Below are positions 1 to 7,748 of a stretch of DNA of 21,585 nt, one piece after another. The notes beneath the pieces were generated by a model. It worked only from the letters and a program-made list of their open reading frames with translations. It had not been told where the DNA came from and searched no databases. Origin of the DNA: JASGKO01 sp049840595 (GTDB lineage: Bacteria; Verrucomicrobiota; Verrucomicrobiia; Chthoniobacterales; Chthoniobacteraceae); assembly GCA_049840595.1 (NCBI GenBank), contig JASGKO010000040.1, forward strand, positions 1 through 21,585, given 5' to 3'. Numbering within the stretch: the stretch's first letter is position 1; every line of letters starts with the position of its first letter. The translations under genes and the position numbers were made by a program.

Positions 1-734
1 TTGGGAACTCGCCGTTCGCGCTGGTCGGCACGAAATAGATTTCACCCGCCGGCAGGTTGGCCACGTCCGGACCGTCATCGCAGATGCCGTGGCTCTTCTG
101 GGCCTCCTGCGGCCGAGTCTCCAGGCGCAGGGTGTAGGTGTCCTTCTCATCGACCACGAAGTTCGATTTCCACCCAATCCGCCTTGGTCATGCCGAGGCG
201 CAGCTTTTCCGCCGCCTTGCTCACTTCGCGATAATCGACCGCCAGCCCGCTGTTCAGGATGATCTGGTTCAGGCCATGCAGCGTGGCTCCGCGGAAACCG
301 ATGCTCTTCGCAAAGGCCGTGGAGCTGGCGCAGTCGCGGAAAAGGTCGAGATACAGAGGACGATGTCGTAATTCGGATAGATGTCCTTTTCGAGGCGCCA
401 GCGGCCATCGGAGGAAATCGCGAGATCGGGCAGGTCGAGGTTGCTGCCACCCGTGATCTGGTAGGCGAAGACTCGCACCTTTGAAGTTGCAGCTCGTCCA
501 TCACCCCGGCGTGCAGGGCTTTGTAGAAAAACTCTATACCCGTTGCGCTGGATCGAGAGATCGGGATTCTGCAAAAAGGCGAAATCCACCACGTCGCGCG
601 GATTTTCCAAGTCGATGAGAATGCAGATGCGTTCGCCCGGTTTCGGGCGGAAAGTAGTTTGCAGCAGCTTGGTGAGGCTGAAGGGTGGAAACTGCAGCTC
701 TTTTTTTGCGGATTCGTGTCGTTGTTGCTTGCAT
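1..734 (-). CDS. M29-like aminopeptidase (leucyl aminopeptidase/aminopeptidase T type), 5' part, frameshifted
   Basis: The reading runs from an ATG at 734 to the left edge, so about 245 codons are present and the C-terminal part is missing. It must be pieced together from several frames: KELQFPPF, then the stretch around ICILIDLENPRDVVDFAFL, then EFFYKALHAGVMDELQLQ, then VFAYQITGGSNLDLPDLA, then FRGATLHGLNQIILNSGLAV, then GPDVANLPAGEIYFVPTSA. The final NLPAGE-type motif and the overall flow resemble M29-type metallo-aminopeptidases, which cleave N-terminal residues from peptides; this family call is from memory of the motif and is moderate. About five frame changes occur, for example one extra T in the T-run at 701-707, one extra base near 541 and one missing base near 480. 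Conserved protein on both sides of every break argues for sequence errors rather than decay, but a pseudogene is possible. It is divergent from folP with only 31 bases between the start codons. Confidence 0.55.
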
Positions 735-765
735 GTTGCTGGTTACGTTTCTTTTCTAACTTCAG

Positions 766-1626
766 ATGATCTGGCGGGGAAAAAATTTCATTACGGATCT
801 ATCGTCCCGCGCGCTAGTAATGGGCGTGCTGAACGTGACGCTAGATTCTTTTTCCGACGGGGGCAAATTCCTTAATGTCATAAATGCGTTAAACCATGCC
901 CGGCAAATGGCTTTCGCGGGGGCCGATATGATTGATATCGGGGGGGAGTCCACCCGCCCCGGGGCCGAGCCGGTCACCGAGCAGGAAGAAATGCGCCGCG
1001 TCCTCCCCCTGATCGAGCAACTGCACACCGAATTCACCGGAAAAGAACGCGCCCCTCTGATTTCCATCGACACCTCTAAGGCCGCCGTCGCCGAGGCCGC
1101 CGTCGCCGCCGGTGCCCAGATCGTGAACGACGTGACCGGCGCCCGTGACTCCGAAATGCGAAAAGTGGTGAAGAAAACCGGGGCCGCGCTCGTCATCATG
1201 CACATGCAAGGGACACCACGCGACATGCAACGCGCGCCACATTACGAAAACGTGGTCGGGGAAATTCGCCAGTTTTTTCAGGACCGCCTCGCCACCTGTG
1301 TGGCCGATGGGCTGGAACCGGAGACGATTTGCTTCGATCCGGGCATCGGCTTCGGCAAGACGGTCGCGCATAACCTTACTTTGTTGAAAAATCTCGCCTC
1401 CCTGCGGGTGGATGGGCGACCGTTGCTTGTGGGCGTATCCAAAAAATCATTCATCGGCAAGGTGCTCGGCTCGCAGGCGATCGAAGAGCGCTGCTGGCCC
1501 ACCGTCGCGCTGACGAGCCTCGCCCGGGAACGGGGGGCGAATATCGTGCGCGTGCATGACGTGCGGGAAAACGCGCAAGCCCTGCGCATGACCGAGGCCA
1601 TTCTCAACGGAGGGATCACAGCCTGA
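766..1626 (+). CDS. folP: Dihydropteroate synthase
   Basis: This 286-residue cytosolic TIM-barrel enzyme condenses 6-hydroxymethyl-7,8-dihydropterin pyrophosphate with p-aminobenzoate to give dihydropteroate in folate synthesis. The expected motifs are in order: MGVLNVT-DSFSDGG at residues 19-33 (pterin/phosphate loop 1), GGESTRPGAE (loop 2), SIDTSK, NDVTG, MHMQGTPRDMQ, DPGIGFGKT, VGVSKKSFIG and RVHDV near the C terminus. Length is normal for the family. The ATG at 766 was chosen because MIWRG directly precedes the barrel start as in related enzymes; there is no clear Shine-Dalgarno sequence. One oddity is residue 26, which is Leu (CTA at 841-843) where the family has an almost invariant Pro (NVTPDSF). 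The stop codon overlaps the dacA start (TGATG), so folP and dacA are probably cotranscribed and translationally coupled. Confidence 0.96.
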   Translation: MIWRGKNFITDLSSRALVMGVLNVTLDSFSDGGKFLNVINALNHARQMAFAGADMIDIGGESTRPGAEPVTEQEEMRRVLPLIEQLHTEFTGKERAPLISIDTSKAAVAEAAVAAGAQIVNDVTGARDSEMRKVVKKTGAALVIMHMQGTPRDMQRAPHYENVVGEIRQFFQDRLATCVADGLEPETICFDPGIGFGKTVAHNLTLLKNLASLRVDGRPLLVGVSKKSFIGKVLGSQAIEERCWPTVALTSLARERGANIVRVHDVRENAQALRMTEAILNGGITA

Positions 1627-2480
1627 TGGATACGCTGTTCCAGTTTACCCGCGAGAACTGGCGGTCCGGCATCGAGATCATGATCCTCACGGTCGTGATC
1701 TACTACGGTTACCTGTTTTTCCGCGGCACGCGCGGTGCGAAGGTGCTCACCGGCTTTGCCCTCATCTTCCTCACTCTCATTCTCACCTCGCAGTTGCTGC
1801 AACTGCAGGAAATCACCTGGTTGATCCAGAGCCTCACCACCTTCCTCGTGATTGCGCTGGTGGTGATCTTCCAGCCGGAGCTGCGGCGCGCGCTGGCGGC
1901 ACTGGGCAGCCATCACATCTTCGCCTCGCCCACCCTGGATCGCGAGACGGCCGAGGTGCTTTCCGAGACCATTTTCGAACTCTCGAACCGCCAGCTCGGC
2001 GCGTTGATCGCCATCGAGCGCGACACCAATCTCCAGCAATTCGCCGACAGCGGGGTGAAAATCGACTGCGAGCTCTCGTCGGAACTCATCACCACGATTT
2101 TCTTTCCCAAGACGCCCCTCCACGACGGCGGCCTCATCCTGCGCAACGACCGCATCCTCGCCGCGGCCTGCATTTTCCCGGTGAGTCAGCGCGAGGATCT
2201 CGATCGCAACCTCGGCCTGCGCCACCGCGCCGCGATCGGGCTCACCGAAGATTCCGATGCCGTGGTGATCGTGGTCTCGGAGGAAACGGGTGTGGTTTCG
2301 ATTTGTCAGCGCGGTAAGATCGAACGTAACTTTGACCCCGCAGGATTGAAACGGCGCCTGGCCGAGATTCTCCTGCTCGATACTCCCAATGAAGAACCTG
2401 ATTCTCAACAACTGGATGGCAAAGATCCTGTCGCTCATGCTGGCGATCGCGGTCTGGTTCCTCATCAAAAAGAACGTTGA
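1626..2480 (+). CDS. dacA: Diadenylate cyclase (c-di-AMP synthase, CdaA/DacA type)
   Basis: This membrane enzyme makes cyclic di-AMP from two ATP. Three hydrophobic segments occupy roughly residues 15-31, 39-57 and 63-83, followed by a DAC domain at about 95-250. The nucleotide-binding and catalytic motifs are visible as PLHDGG (164-169) and LRHRAA (198-203). Length (284) is close to CdaA enzymes. The ATG overlaps the folP stop by one base. The DAC homology ends near residue 252; the last 30 residues are hydrophilic, unlike family tails, and lie over the start of the next small ORF in another frame, so this tail may be non-conserved filler. The cluster with a CdaR-like anchor and glmM matches the cdaA-cdaR-glmM arrangement known in Firmicutes, where c-di-AMP synthesis is tied to peptidoglycan precursor supply. 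Confidence 0.95.
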   Translation: MDTLFQFTRENWRSGIEIMILTVVIYYGYLFFRGTRGAKVLTGFALIFLTLILTSQLLQLQEITWLIQSLTTFLVIALVVIFQPELRRALAALGSHHIFASPTLDRETAEVLSETIFELSNRQLGALIAIERDTNLQQFADSGVKIDCELSSELITTIFFPKTPLHDGGLILRNDRILAAACIFPVSQREDLDRNLGLRHRAAIGLTEDSDAVVIVVSEETGVVSICQRGKIERNFDPAGLKRRLAEILLLDTPNEEPDSQQLDGKDPVAHAGDRGLVPHQKER

Positions 2481-2565
2481 GGGGCCCGCCCTTTCGAAGG
2501 GCTATCAAGAAAACCGGCCGCCATACTTGCTGCAGCCGCGCCCGACGCTCACGCCTGGAAAATAA
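2389..2565 (+). CDS. Small single-helix membrane protein, CdaR/YbbR anchor-like
   Basis: This 58-residue ORF overlaps the last 92 bases of dacA in another frame and ends four bases before the glmM ATG. It begins MKNLILNNWMAKILSLMLA and contains one transmembrane helix at about residues 8-26, followed by a short Pro-rich, basic tail (residues 30-58). The helix has the look of the N-terminal anchor of CdaR/YbbR proteins (NW-x-KILSL...A-x-WF), which bind CdaA and control its activity. Unlike known CdaR proteins, no extracytoplasmic YbbR domain follows and there is no room for one before glmM. Position between dacA and glmM, exactly where cdaR sits elsewhere, supports the assignment. That it modulates DacA is an inference; no biochemical motif is visible. 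Confidence 0.65.
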   Translation: MKNLILNNWMAKILSLMLAIAVWFLIKKNVEGPALSKGYQENRPPYLLQPRPTLTPGK

Positions 2566-2569
2566 CCTC

Positions 2570-3954
2570 ATGCAGAAAATCTCCGAACCCTCCCGCCGTC
2601 TCTTCGGCACCGACGGCGTCCGTGGCGTCGCCAATATCGAGCCCGTCACCGCCGAGACCGCCCTCAAGCTGGGCCGCGCGGCCGCCCACGTTTTCGACCA
2701 GCGCACCAGCCCGAACCATCGGCCCGGTGATCGTGATCGGCAAGGACACCCGCCTCTCCGGCTATATGCTGGAGAACGCGCTCGCGGCCGGCATCATGTC
2801 GCTCGGCGCGGATGTGCTGCTCATCGGGCCGCTACCCACCCCGGGCGTGGCCTACATCACCCGCTCGCTCCGCGCGGATGCGGGCATCGTGCTCAGCGCC
2901 TCGCACAATCCCTACGAGGACAACGGTATCAAGTTCTTCCGCCGCGACGGCTACAAGCTCGACGACGAGATCGAGCGCCGGATCGAGCATCTGGTCTTCA
3001 GCGGCGAGATTGATTCGATCCGCCCGACCGCCGGCAATATCGGCAAGGCCCAGCGCATCGACGACGCGCTCGGGCGCTACGTGGAATTTGCCAAGGCCGA
3101 GCTTCCCCCGCGGCCTCACCCTCGAGGGCATGCGTGTCGCGGTGGATGCCGGGAACGGCGCGGCCTACAAGTCCACTCCGTGCATCCTGCGCGAGCTCGG
3201 CGCGGAGGTGCTCGTCTTCAACAACACGCCGAACGGTCGCAACATCAACACCGGCTGCGGCAGCACGCACCCGGAGGAAATCCAGCGCATCATGAAGGAA
3301 ACCGGCGCGCACGTGGGCATCACCCACGATGGCGATGCCGACCGCGCGCTGCTTTGCGACGAGAAGGGCGAGATCGTGGATGGCGACGAGATCATGGCCA
3401 TGGCCGCGATCGATTTTCTGCGCCGGGGCGAGCTGGCGAAGAACACGCTGGTCGCCACCGTGATGAGTAATTTCGGCCTCGACGAAAGCCTCGCCAAACA
3501 TGGTGGCAAGGTGATCCGCGCCAAGGTGGGCGACCGCTACGTGATCGAGGAAATGCTCAGGCACGATCTCAATGTCGGCGGCGAGCAAAGCGGCCACATG
3601 ATCTTCCGCGACTTCGCCACCACCGGCGACGGCGTGATCAGCGCGCTGCAAATCCTGCGCATCGTCGCCGAGAGCGGAAAGCCGCTCAGCGAGCTCCGCC
3701 AGTGCCTGGAGAAATACCCGCAAGCCCAGCGCAACCTGCGCGTGAAGGAAAAGCCGCCACTCGAAACGCTCGGCTCCGTGCAAAGCCTGCTCACCACGGC
3801 GGAGAAGGAACTCGACGGCGCAGGCCGCGTGCTCCTGCGCTACTCCGGCACCGAACCGAAGATCCGCCTCCTCATCGAAGGCCGCGACGCGACCCACATC
3901 AACACCCACGCCGACCGCATCGCCGACGCGCTGCAGACGGCGATCGGGGCATGA
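2570..3954 (+). CDS. glmM: Phosphoglucosamine mutase, interrupted by two apparent single-base insertions
   Basis: GlmM interconverts glucosamine-6-phosphate and glucosamine-1-phosphate on the route to UDP-GlcNAc and peptidoglycan. From MQKISEPSRRLFGTDGVRG the reading goes frame 2, frame 3, then frame 1 relative to the window start. Reassembled, the protein is about 460 residues, normal for the family. The phosphoserine loop LSASHNP is at about 2892-2912, the metal loop is DGDADRA, the sugar loop is GGEQSGHM and the phosphate-binding RYSGTEPKIR is near the C terminus. The first break is near 2725 (CCCGGTGATC, one G too many), the second near 3106-3110 (a run of five C where four fit). Both are homopolymer-type indels with conserved protein on each side, so sequence error is more likely than gene loss in this normally essential gene. 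Confidence 0.9.
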
Positions 3955-3958
3955 ATGA

Positions 3959-3994
3959 TAGGACCTGTACGACATATCGGCCCTGTAGGAGGCT
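3959..3994 (+). repeat. Degenerate 9-base tandem repeat between glmM and phzF
   Basis: Four consecutive 9-base units follow the glmM stop: TAGGACCTG, TACGACATA, TCGGCCCTG and TAGGAGGCT. They share the pattern T-(A/C)-(G/C)-G-(A/C)-C-N-T-N, most clearly in the first three. The last unit contains the phzF ribosome-binding site. The period and the tight fit in a 46-base gap are seen directly; a role is unknown. Confidence 0.5.
3987..3992 (+). promoter_or_regulatory. Strong Shine-Dalgarno site of the phzF-family gene
   Basis: AGGAGG lies eight bases before the ATG at 4001. It fixes that start and is notable because many other genes in this window (folP, cheA, the receptors) lack a recognisable Shine-Dalgarno sequence. 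Confidence 0.8.
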
Positions 3995-4000
3995 TGCTCC

Positions 4001-4777
4001 ATGAAACTCCCCCTCCACCAAATCGACGCCTTTGCCGATGCGCCTTTCACTGGCAATCCGGCGGCGGTTTGCCCGCTGGAGAAGTGGCTGCCGGAAGCGA
4101 CGATGCAGGCGATTGCGGAGGAGAACAATCTTGCGGAAACTGCTTTCTACGTAGGCCGCGACGGCGATTACGAATTGCGCTGGTTTACCCCGGTGCGCGA
4201 GGTGGATTTGTGCGGGCACGCCACGCTGGCGGCAGCGCATGTGGTGTTTGAGAACGGCTTTTCCGGAGAACGCGGGACCTTTGCTTCCAAGAGCGGCCCG
4301 CTGCACGTGACCCGCACGGGCGAATGGTTGACGCTCGATTTCCCCGCTCAGCCGGGGACACGTTGCGAGCTTCCGGTGGGAATGGCCGCAGCGCTCGGCG
4401 CCACCCCGCGCGAGTGCTACCGCGCCATGGATTACCTGGCGGTCTTCGAGAGCGAGGCACAGATCATTGCACTGAAGCCGGATTTCCAAGCCCTCACGAA
4501 ACTCGACCTGCGCGGCGTCATCGTCACCGCACCCGGCACCACTTGCGATTTCGTGAGCCGTTTCTTCGCGCCAAACTACGGCGTGAATGAAGACCCGGTA
4601 ACCGGCTCGGCCCATTGCACGCTGACTCCCTACTGGGCTGCGCGGCTGGTCAAGAACCCGCTGGAGGCAAAGCAGCTTTCCATGCGCACGGGAACCTTGC
4701 GTTGTCAGCTACAAAACGATCGCGTGCTGATCTCCGGGCGAACAATCGCCTATCTGCGCGGCATGATCGAGGTGTGA
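4001..4777 (+). CDS. PhzF-family isomerase/epimerase
   Basis: This is a 258-residue member of the PhzF (diaminopimelate-epimerase fold) family, whose best-known member isomerises trans-2,3-dihydro-3-hydroxyanthranilate in phenazine synthesis. Most chromosomal homologues have no proven substrate. The catalytic Glu is present as Glu46 in LAETAF, with the family motifs TGNPAAVC (17-24), DLCGHATLAAAH (69-80) and DPVTGSAHC (198-206), the last forming the second active-site loop. The N terminus MKLPLHQIDAFADAPF is typical and the start has a strong Shine-Dalgarno site. No other phenazine genes are nearby, so phenazine synthesis is not implied. It follows glmM by 46 bases and could be read from the same transcript. 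Confidence 0.9.
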   Translation: MKLPLHQIDAFADAPFTGNPAAVCPLEKWLPEATMQAIAEENNLAETAFYVGRDGDYELRWFTPVREVDLCGHATLAAAHVVFENGFSGERGTFASKSGPLHVTRTGEWLTLDFPAQPGTRCELPVGMAAALGATPRECYRAMDYLAVFESEAQIIALKPDFQALTKLDLRGVIVTAPGTTCDFVSRFFAPNYGVNEDPVTGSAHCTLTPYWAARLVKNPLEAKQLSMRTGTLRCQLQNDRVLISGRTIAYLRGMIEV

Positions 4778-4836
4778 TCCCAGTCCCGGGAATTACCATC
4801 GCCATGGCCAGGGCTTTTGTGCCAGTTTTGACGCCC

Positions 4837-5181
4837 ATGAACCAACATTTCCTCACTACCACGGCGTTTAGTTTGAGCGGTTATCGGATTGAGCGAGAAC
4901 TGGGCATCGTGCGCGGTATCGTCGTCCGCTCGCGCTCCATCGTGGGCAATATCGGCGCGGCGTTTCAGACCCTGGTAGGCGGGAATATCACGCTTTATAC
5001 GGGGCTGTGCGAAAGAGCGCGGGAGGATGCTTTCAACTTGATGCTGGCCCATGCGCGGCAAGTGGGGGCCAATGCGGTGATCGGCGTGCGCTACGATGCC
5101 ACCGAGGTGATGCAAGGCGTGACGGAAGTGCTGTGCTACGGCACGGCAGTGACGGTGGTCCTGGACCAGGACATCCAATAA
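4837..5181 (+). CDS. YbjQ-family (UPF0145) protein
   Basis: This is a 114-residue protein of the YbjQ/heavy-metal-binding-domain family, small oligomer-forming proteins of unknown function. Family features include the TTTAFSLSGYRIERELGIVR start, GNITLYTGLCERAREDA in the middle and GANAVIGVRYDATEVM near the C terminus. ATG 4837 was chosen because MNQHFLTTT aligns with the usual family start; an in-frame ATG at 4804 would add 11 residues and neither has a clear Shine-Dalgarno site. Its stop lies four bases from the convergent cheB stop, with no terminator hairpin between them, so transcripts from the two sides may overlap. Confidence 0.85.
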   Translation: MNQHFLTTTAFSLSGYRIERELGIVRGIVVRSRSIVGNIGAAFQTLVGGNITLYTGLCERAREDAFNLMLAHARQVGANAVIGVRYDATEVMQGVTEVLCYGTAVTVVLDQDIQ

Positions 5182-5185
5182 AAAA

Positions 5186-6355
5186 TCAGGCGGCGGCCTG
5201 TTTTTTCACACCGACCAATCCGCCACCGGTGCGAATCAATTCCTGGATGCGCGGGCCGATCAAGTTCAACGGCAGCACCTCGTTGGCAGCTCCCACGCGC
5301 ACGACCGCGCCGGGCATGCCCCAGACGACGGAAGACGGCTCGTCCTGCGCGATCACGTAGGCCCCCTGGGTGCCGAGCAGCTTGGAGGTGCTGGCGCCAT
5401 CGGCGCCCATGCCGGTGAGCACGGTGGCGACCACGGTGCCGCCATACACGGCGGAGATGCTGCGGAAAAGCACGTCCACAGACGGGCGGCAGGAATGCTC
5501 CATGGGACCATCGTGCAGGCGAATCGCCTGCGAGGACATGCCTTTCAGGACAACCTCCATGTGAAACCCGCCAGGGGCGATATAAGCCTCCCCAGCCTTG
5601 ACCTGCATCCCCTGCTCGGCCTCCACAAAGTGGGTGCCGCAATTCAAACGGCAGAGACGCTCGGCCAGCATGCGGGTGAACATCGGCGGCATGTGCTGCA
5701 CGATGAAAATGGGGATGGCGAGCGGCGAGCGAAAACTGGAGAACAACTCCGCCAGCGCATTTGGGCCCCCGGTGGAACTGCCGATGCACAACGCAGCCAC
5801 CCGGCGCAATGGAGTGACCGGGGCATGAACCGCAGGCACCCCCGCCGCATCGGCGGTCGGAGCCGCAGCCCGGCTCGTCGGCGCAAAGCGCGAAGGGGAA
5901 CGCAGGGCGGAGACCGCAGCCAGCCGCTTCGTCCCATGCAGGCGGACCTTCCCCCCCAGCTCCTCTTTGAGCCGCTGCAGGGACTCCGAGGGCGGCACAC
6001 CGGCCACCGGCTTGGCAATGTAATCCGCCGCGCCGCGCATGAGGGCATCCACCGTCACCCGCGCGCCGCTTTCGGTGAGCGAACTGCACATGATCACCTT
6101 CACCCCGGGATGGCTTTTCCGAATCCCATCGAGTGCCGTGAGGCCGTCCATATCGGGCATTTCCACATCCATCGTCACCACATCGGGCTTGATGGTGCTC
6201 ACCTTTTGCAAAGCTTCCACTCCATTGGTGGCAAAGCCGACCACTTCGATATCCGGGCAGGCGGAAAGGGCCTGCATCAGCACACGGCGCATGAGAGCGG
6301 AATCATCCACCACCAGCACGCGGATGCGGGCCGGGGCGGGGAGCAGCCCGCTCAT
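5186..6355 (-). CDS. cheB: Chemotaxis protein-glutamate methylesterase / glutamine deamidase
   Basis: CheB removes methyl groups from (and deamidates) receptor glutamates and so resets receptor sensitivity. The 389 residues comprise an N-terminal receiver domain (about 11-128, phospho-acceptor Asp63 in TMDVEMPDMDG, conserved Lys in AKPVAG) and a linker rich in Ala/Pro/Arg (141-185). The methylesterase domain follows, with the catalytic triad Ser194 (IGSSTGG), His221 (VQHMPP) and Asp319 (TGMGADG). The ATG overlaps the stop of the upstream cheY by four bases (ATGA), implying translational coupling. It is the last gene of the long chemotaxis operon. The presence of both cheB and cheR next to four receptors indicates methylation-based adaptation. 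Confidence 0.97.
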   Translation of the reverse strand: MSGLLPAPARIRVLVVDDSALMRRVLMQALSACPDIEVVGFATNGVEALQKVSTIKPDVVTMDVEMPDMDGLTALDGIRKSHPGVKVIMCSSLTESGARVTVDALMRGAADYIAKPVAGVPPSESLQRLKEELGGKVRLHGTKRLAAVSALRSPSRFAPTSRAAAPTADAAGVPAVHAPVTPLRRVAALCIGSSTGGPNALAELFSSFRSPLAIPIFIVQHMPPMFTRMLAERLCRLNCGTHFVEAEQGMQVKAGEAYIAPGGFHMEVVLKGMSSQAIRLHDGPMEHSCRPSVDVLFRSISAVYGGTVVATVLTGMGADGASTSKLLGTQGAYVIAQDEPSSVVWGMPGAVVRVGAANEVLPLNLIGPRIQELIRTGGGLVGVKKQAAA

Positions 6356-6756
6356 ACCGTCACCTCCGGCTCGGAAAGCAGGCCGAGCAATTGCAGCTTC
6401 GCCTCCAACGATTCTTTCGCCACCGGCTTCATGTGATACTCGTCGGCCCCCGCCTTCAGCGCCTTCGCAACCTGCTGGAAGCTGTTGATCGTGGTCACCA
6501 TCATCAGCTTGAGCTCATCGTAGGTGGCGTCTCCGCGCACCTTTTCGATGAATTCGAGGCCGTTCATGCGGGGCATTTCCCAATCCACGAGGGCAATCTG
6601 GAGTGGCCATTGTTGCTCCAGGACCTGGAGCGCTTCGAGACCGTCCGCCGCATGGCAAACCTCGAAGCCGAACTCCTGCATCAGGTTGCTCAGCATCAGG
6701 CGGATGGTTCGAGAATCATCGATAATCAAGGCTTTGGGAGCGGATGACTGATTCAT
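6352..6756 (-). CDS. cheY: CheY-like single-domain response regulator (operon-distal copy)
   Basis: A 134-residue stand-alone receiver. The acidic pair is at 13-14 (IIDDSRTIR), the phospho-acceptor is Asp58 (VDWEMPRMNG), the Thr switch is in MMVTTINS and the conserved Lys is Lys110 (EYHMKPV). It has no output domain, so it should act like CheY by carrying the CheA phosphoryl signal to the flagellar switch, or as a phosphate sink. It closely resembles the other operon copy at 7745-8152, sharing long stretches such as INSFQQVA-ALKAGADEYHMKPV, so the two look like paralogues from a duplication. It starts 32 bases after cheR and overlaps cheB by four bases. Confidence 0.93.
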   Translation of the reverse strand: MNQSSAPKALIIDDSRTIRLMLSNLMQEFGFEVCHAADGLEALQVLEQQWPLQIALVDWEMPRMNGLEFIEKVRGDATYDELKLMMVTTINSFQQVAKALKAGADEYHMKPVAKESLEAKLQLLGLLSEPEVTV

Positions 6757-6788
6757 AAAAGGTGCGGGTAGAGCTTCACCAAGGGGGG

Positions 6789-7748
6789 TTATCGGGCCAG
6801 GACCGGGGTGGTCATGGCGGGACGCGGGGTGGAAGCCGTGGATTCGGGAGCCGCGCCCATGCCGTAGCAGATGGCCTTGCCGGCGCTCACTCGTTGAAAA
6901 GCGTTGTCGAGTCCCATGGTGGTCTCGGAGGAACCGAGGAAGAGGTGCCCATCCTTGCGCAGAACGCCGCGGATCTTGCGGAGAATCTCACGCTTGGTCT
7001 CCACGGTGAAGTAGATCATCACGTTGCGCAGGAAGACGAGGTCGAAGGAATCCATCAGCGGCCATGCGCTCACCAGATTCATCGGCTGGAAAGTGACCAT
7101 GCGCTTGATTTCATCGCTGAGGTGCCATTCGTTGCCGACCTGCTCGAAATACTTGATGAGCAGCGGGGCTGGCAGGCCGCGGTTGACCTCGAACTGGCTG
7201 TAGCGCCCAGCCTTCGCAATGGTGAGGACGGTATTGGCCAGATCGGTGGCAACGATCTGCACCCGCCCGACCAACTGGCGGAAATGCTGGTGAATGATCA
7301 TCGCGATCGAGTAGGGCTCCTGCCCGGTGGAACAAGCCCCGCACCAGATGCGGATCGGCTGGGTCCCACGCTTCTTGACCAGCTCGGGGAGCAGGTGCTG
7401 CCGCAGCGCCTCGAAGGGGGAGAGATCGCGGAAGAAGGAGGTCTCATTGGTCGTCATCGCCTCCACGATGGAAGTGCGGTGACCATTGACCGGTCCGCGC
7501 TGCAGCGCGCCGACGAAGGCGTCGATATTGGAGTGCCCAGCCGCCTTGGCCAGCGGTGCGATGCGCAACTGCACGAGGTAATGCTTGTCCGCACCGAGGG
7601 CGATGCCGGAGTGGTCATACACCATCTTGCAGATGTAATCGAACGAGGCCTGCGTAAACGCCGCCGGGGCGGGTGAAAAAACTTCGCTGGGCATAATTTG
7701 GGGTGATCGGGACTGGGGTTGGGTGAAAATAGATGCGGGGGCGCTCAT
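6789..7748 (-). CDS. cheR: Chemotaxis protein-glutamate O-methyltransferase
   Basis: CheR methylates receptor glutamates using S-adenosylmethionine. The 319 residues contain the N-terminal helical CheR domain (about 31-110, ending in the conserved NETSFFRD at 101-108) and the methyltransferase domain (about 111-298). The latter has the AdoMet motif IRIWCGACSTGQEPYS (132-147) and LVFLRNVMIYF (237-247). The first 30 residues are Ser/Pro/Ala-rich and poorly conserved, so the internal Met19 could be the true start. I kept 7748 because that ATG overlaps the upstream cheY stop by four bases (ATGA), as at the cheY-cheB junction. No C-terminal TPR extension is present. Confidence 0.95.
   Translation of the reverse strand: MSAPASIFTQPQSRSPQIMPSEVFSPAPAAFTQASFDYICKMVYDHSGIALGADKHYLVQLRIAPLAKAAGHSNIDAFVGALQRGPVNGHRTSIVEAMTTNETSFFRDLSPFEALRQHLLPELVKKRGTQPIRIWCGACSTGQEPYSIAMIIHQHFRQLVGRVQIVATDLANTVLTIAKAGRYSQFEVNRGLPAPLLIKYFEQVGNEWHLSDEIKRMVTFQPMNLVSAWPLMDSFDLVFLRNVMIYFTVETKREILRKIRGVLRKDGHLFLGSSETTMGLDNAFQRVSAGKAICYGMGAAPESTASTPRPAMTTPVLAR

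Noticed and set aside
1278..2468. A 396-codon minus-strand frame opposite folP and dacA
   Set aside because: Low-complexity His/Asp/Glu/Arg composition and full overlap with two clear genes mark it as a shadow.
2700..3115. Programmed frameshifting in glmM, cheA or flgL
   Set aside because: No consistent slippery heptamer or downstream structure, and the shifts are of both kinds and at unrelated positions in several genes.
2998..4128. A 376-codon minus-strand frame opposite glmM
   Set aside because: Shadow of glmM, with Ala/Val/His/Asp-rich composition and no family features.
4804..4836. Upstream ATG of the YbjQ-family gene as start
   Set aside because: It adds 11 residues outside the family profile and has no better ribosome site than ATG 4837.
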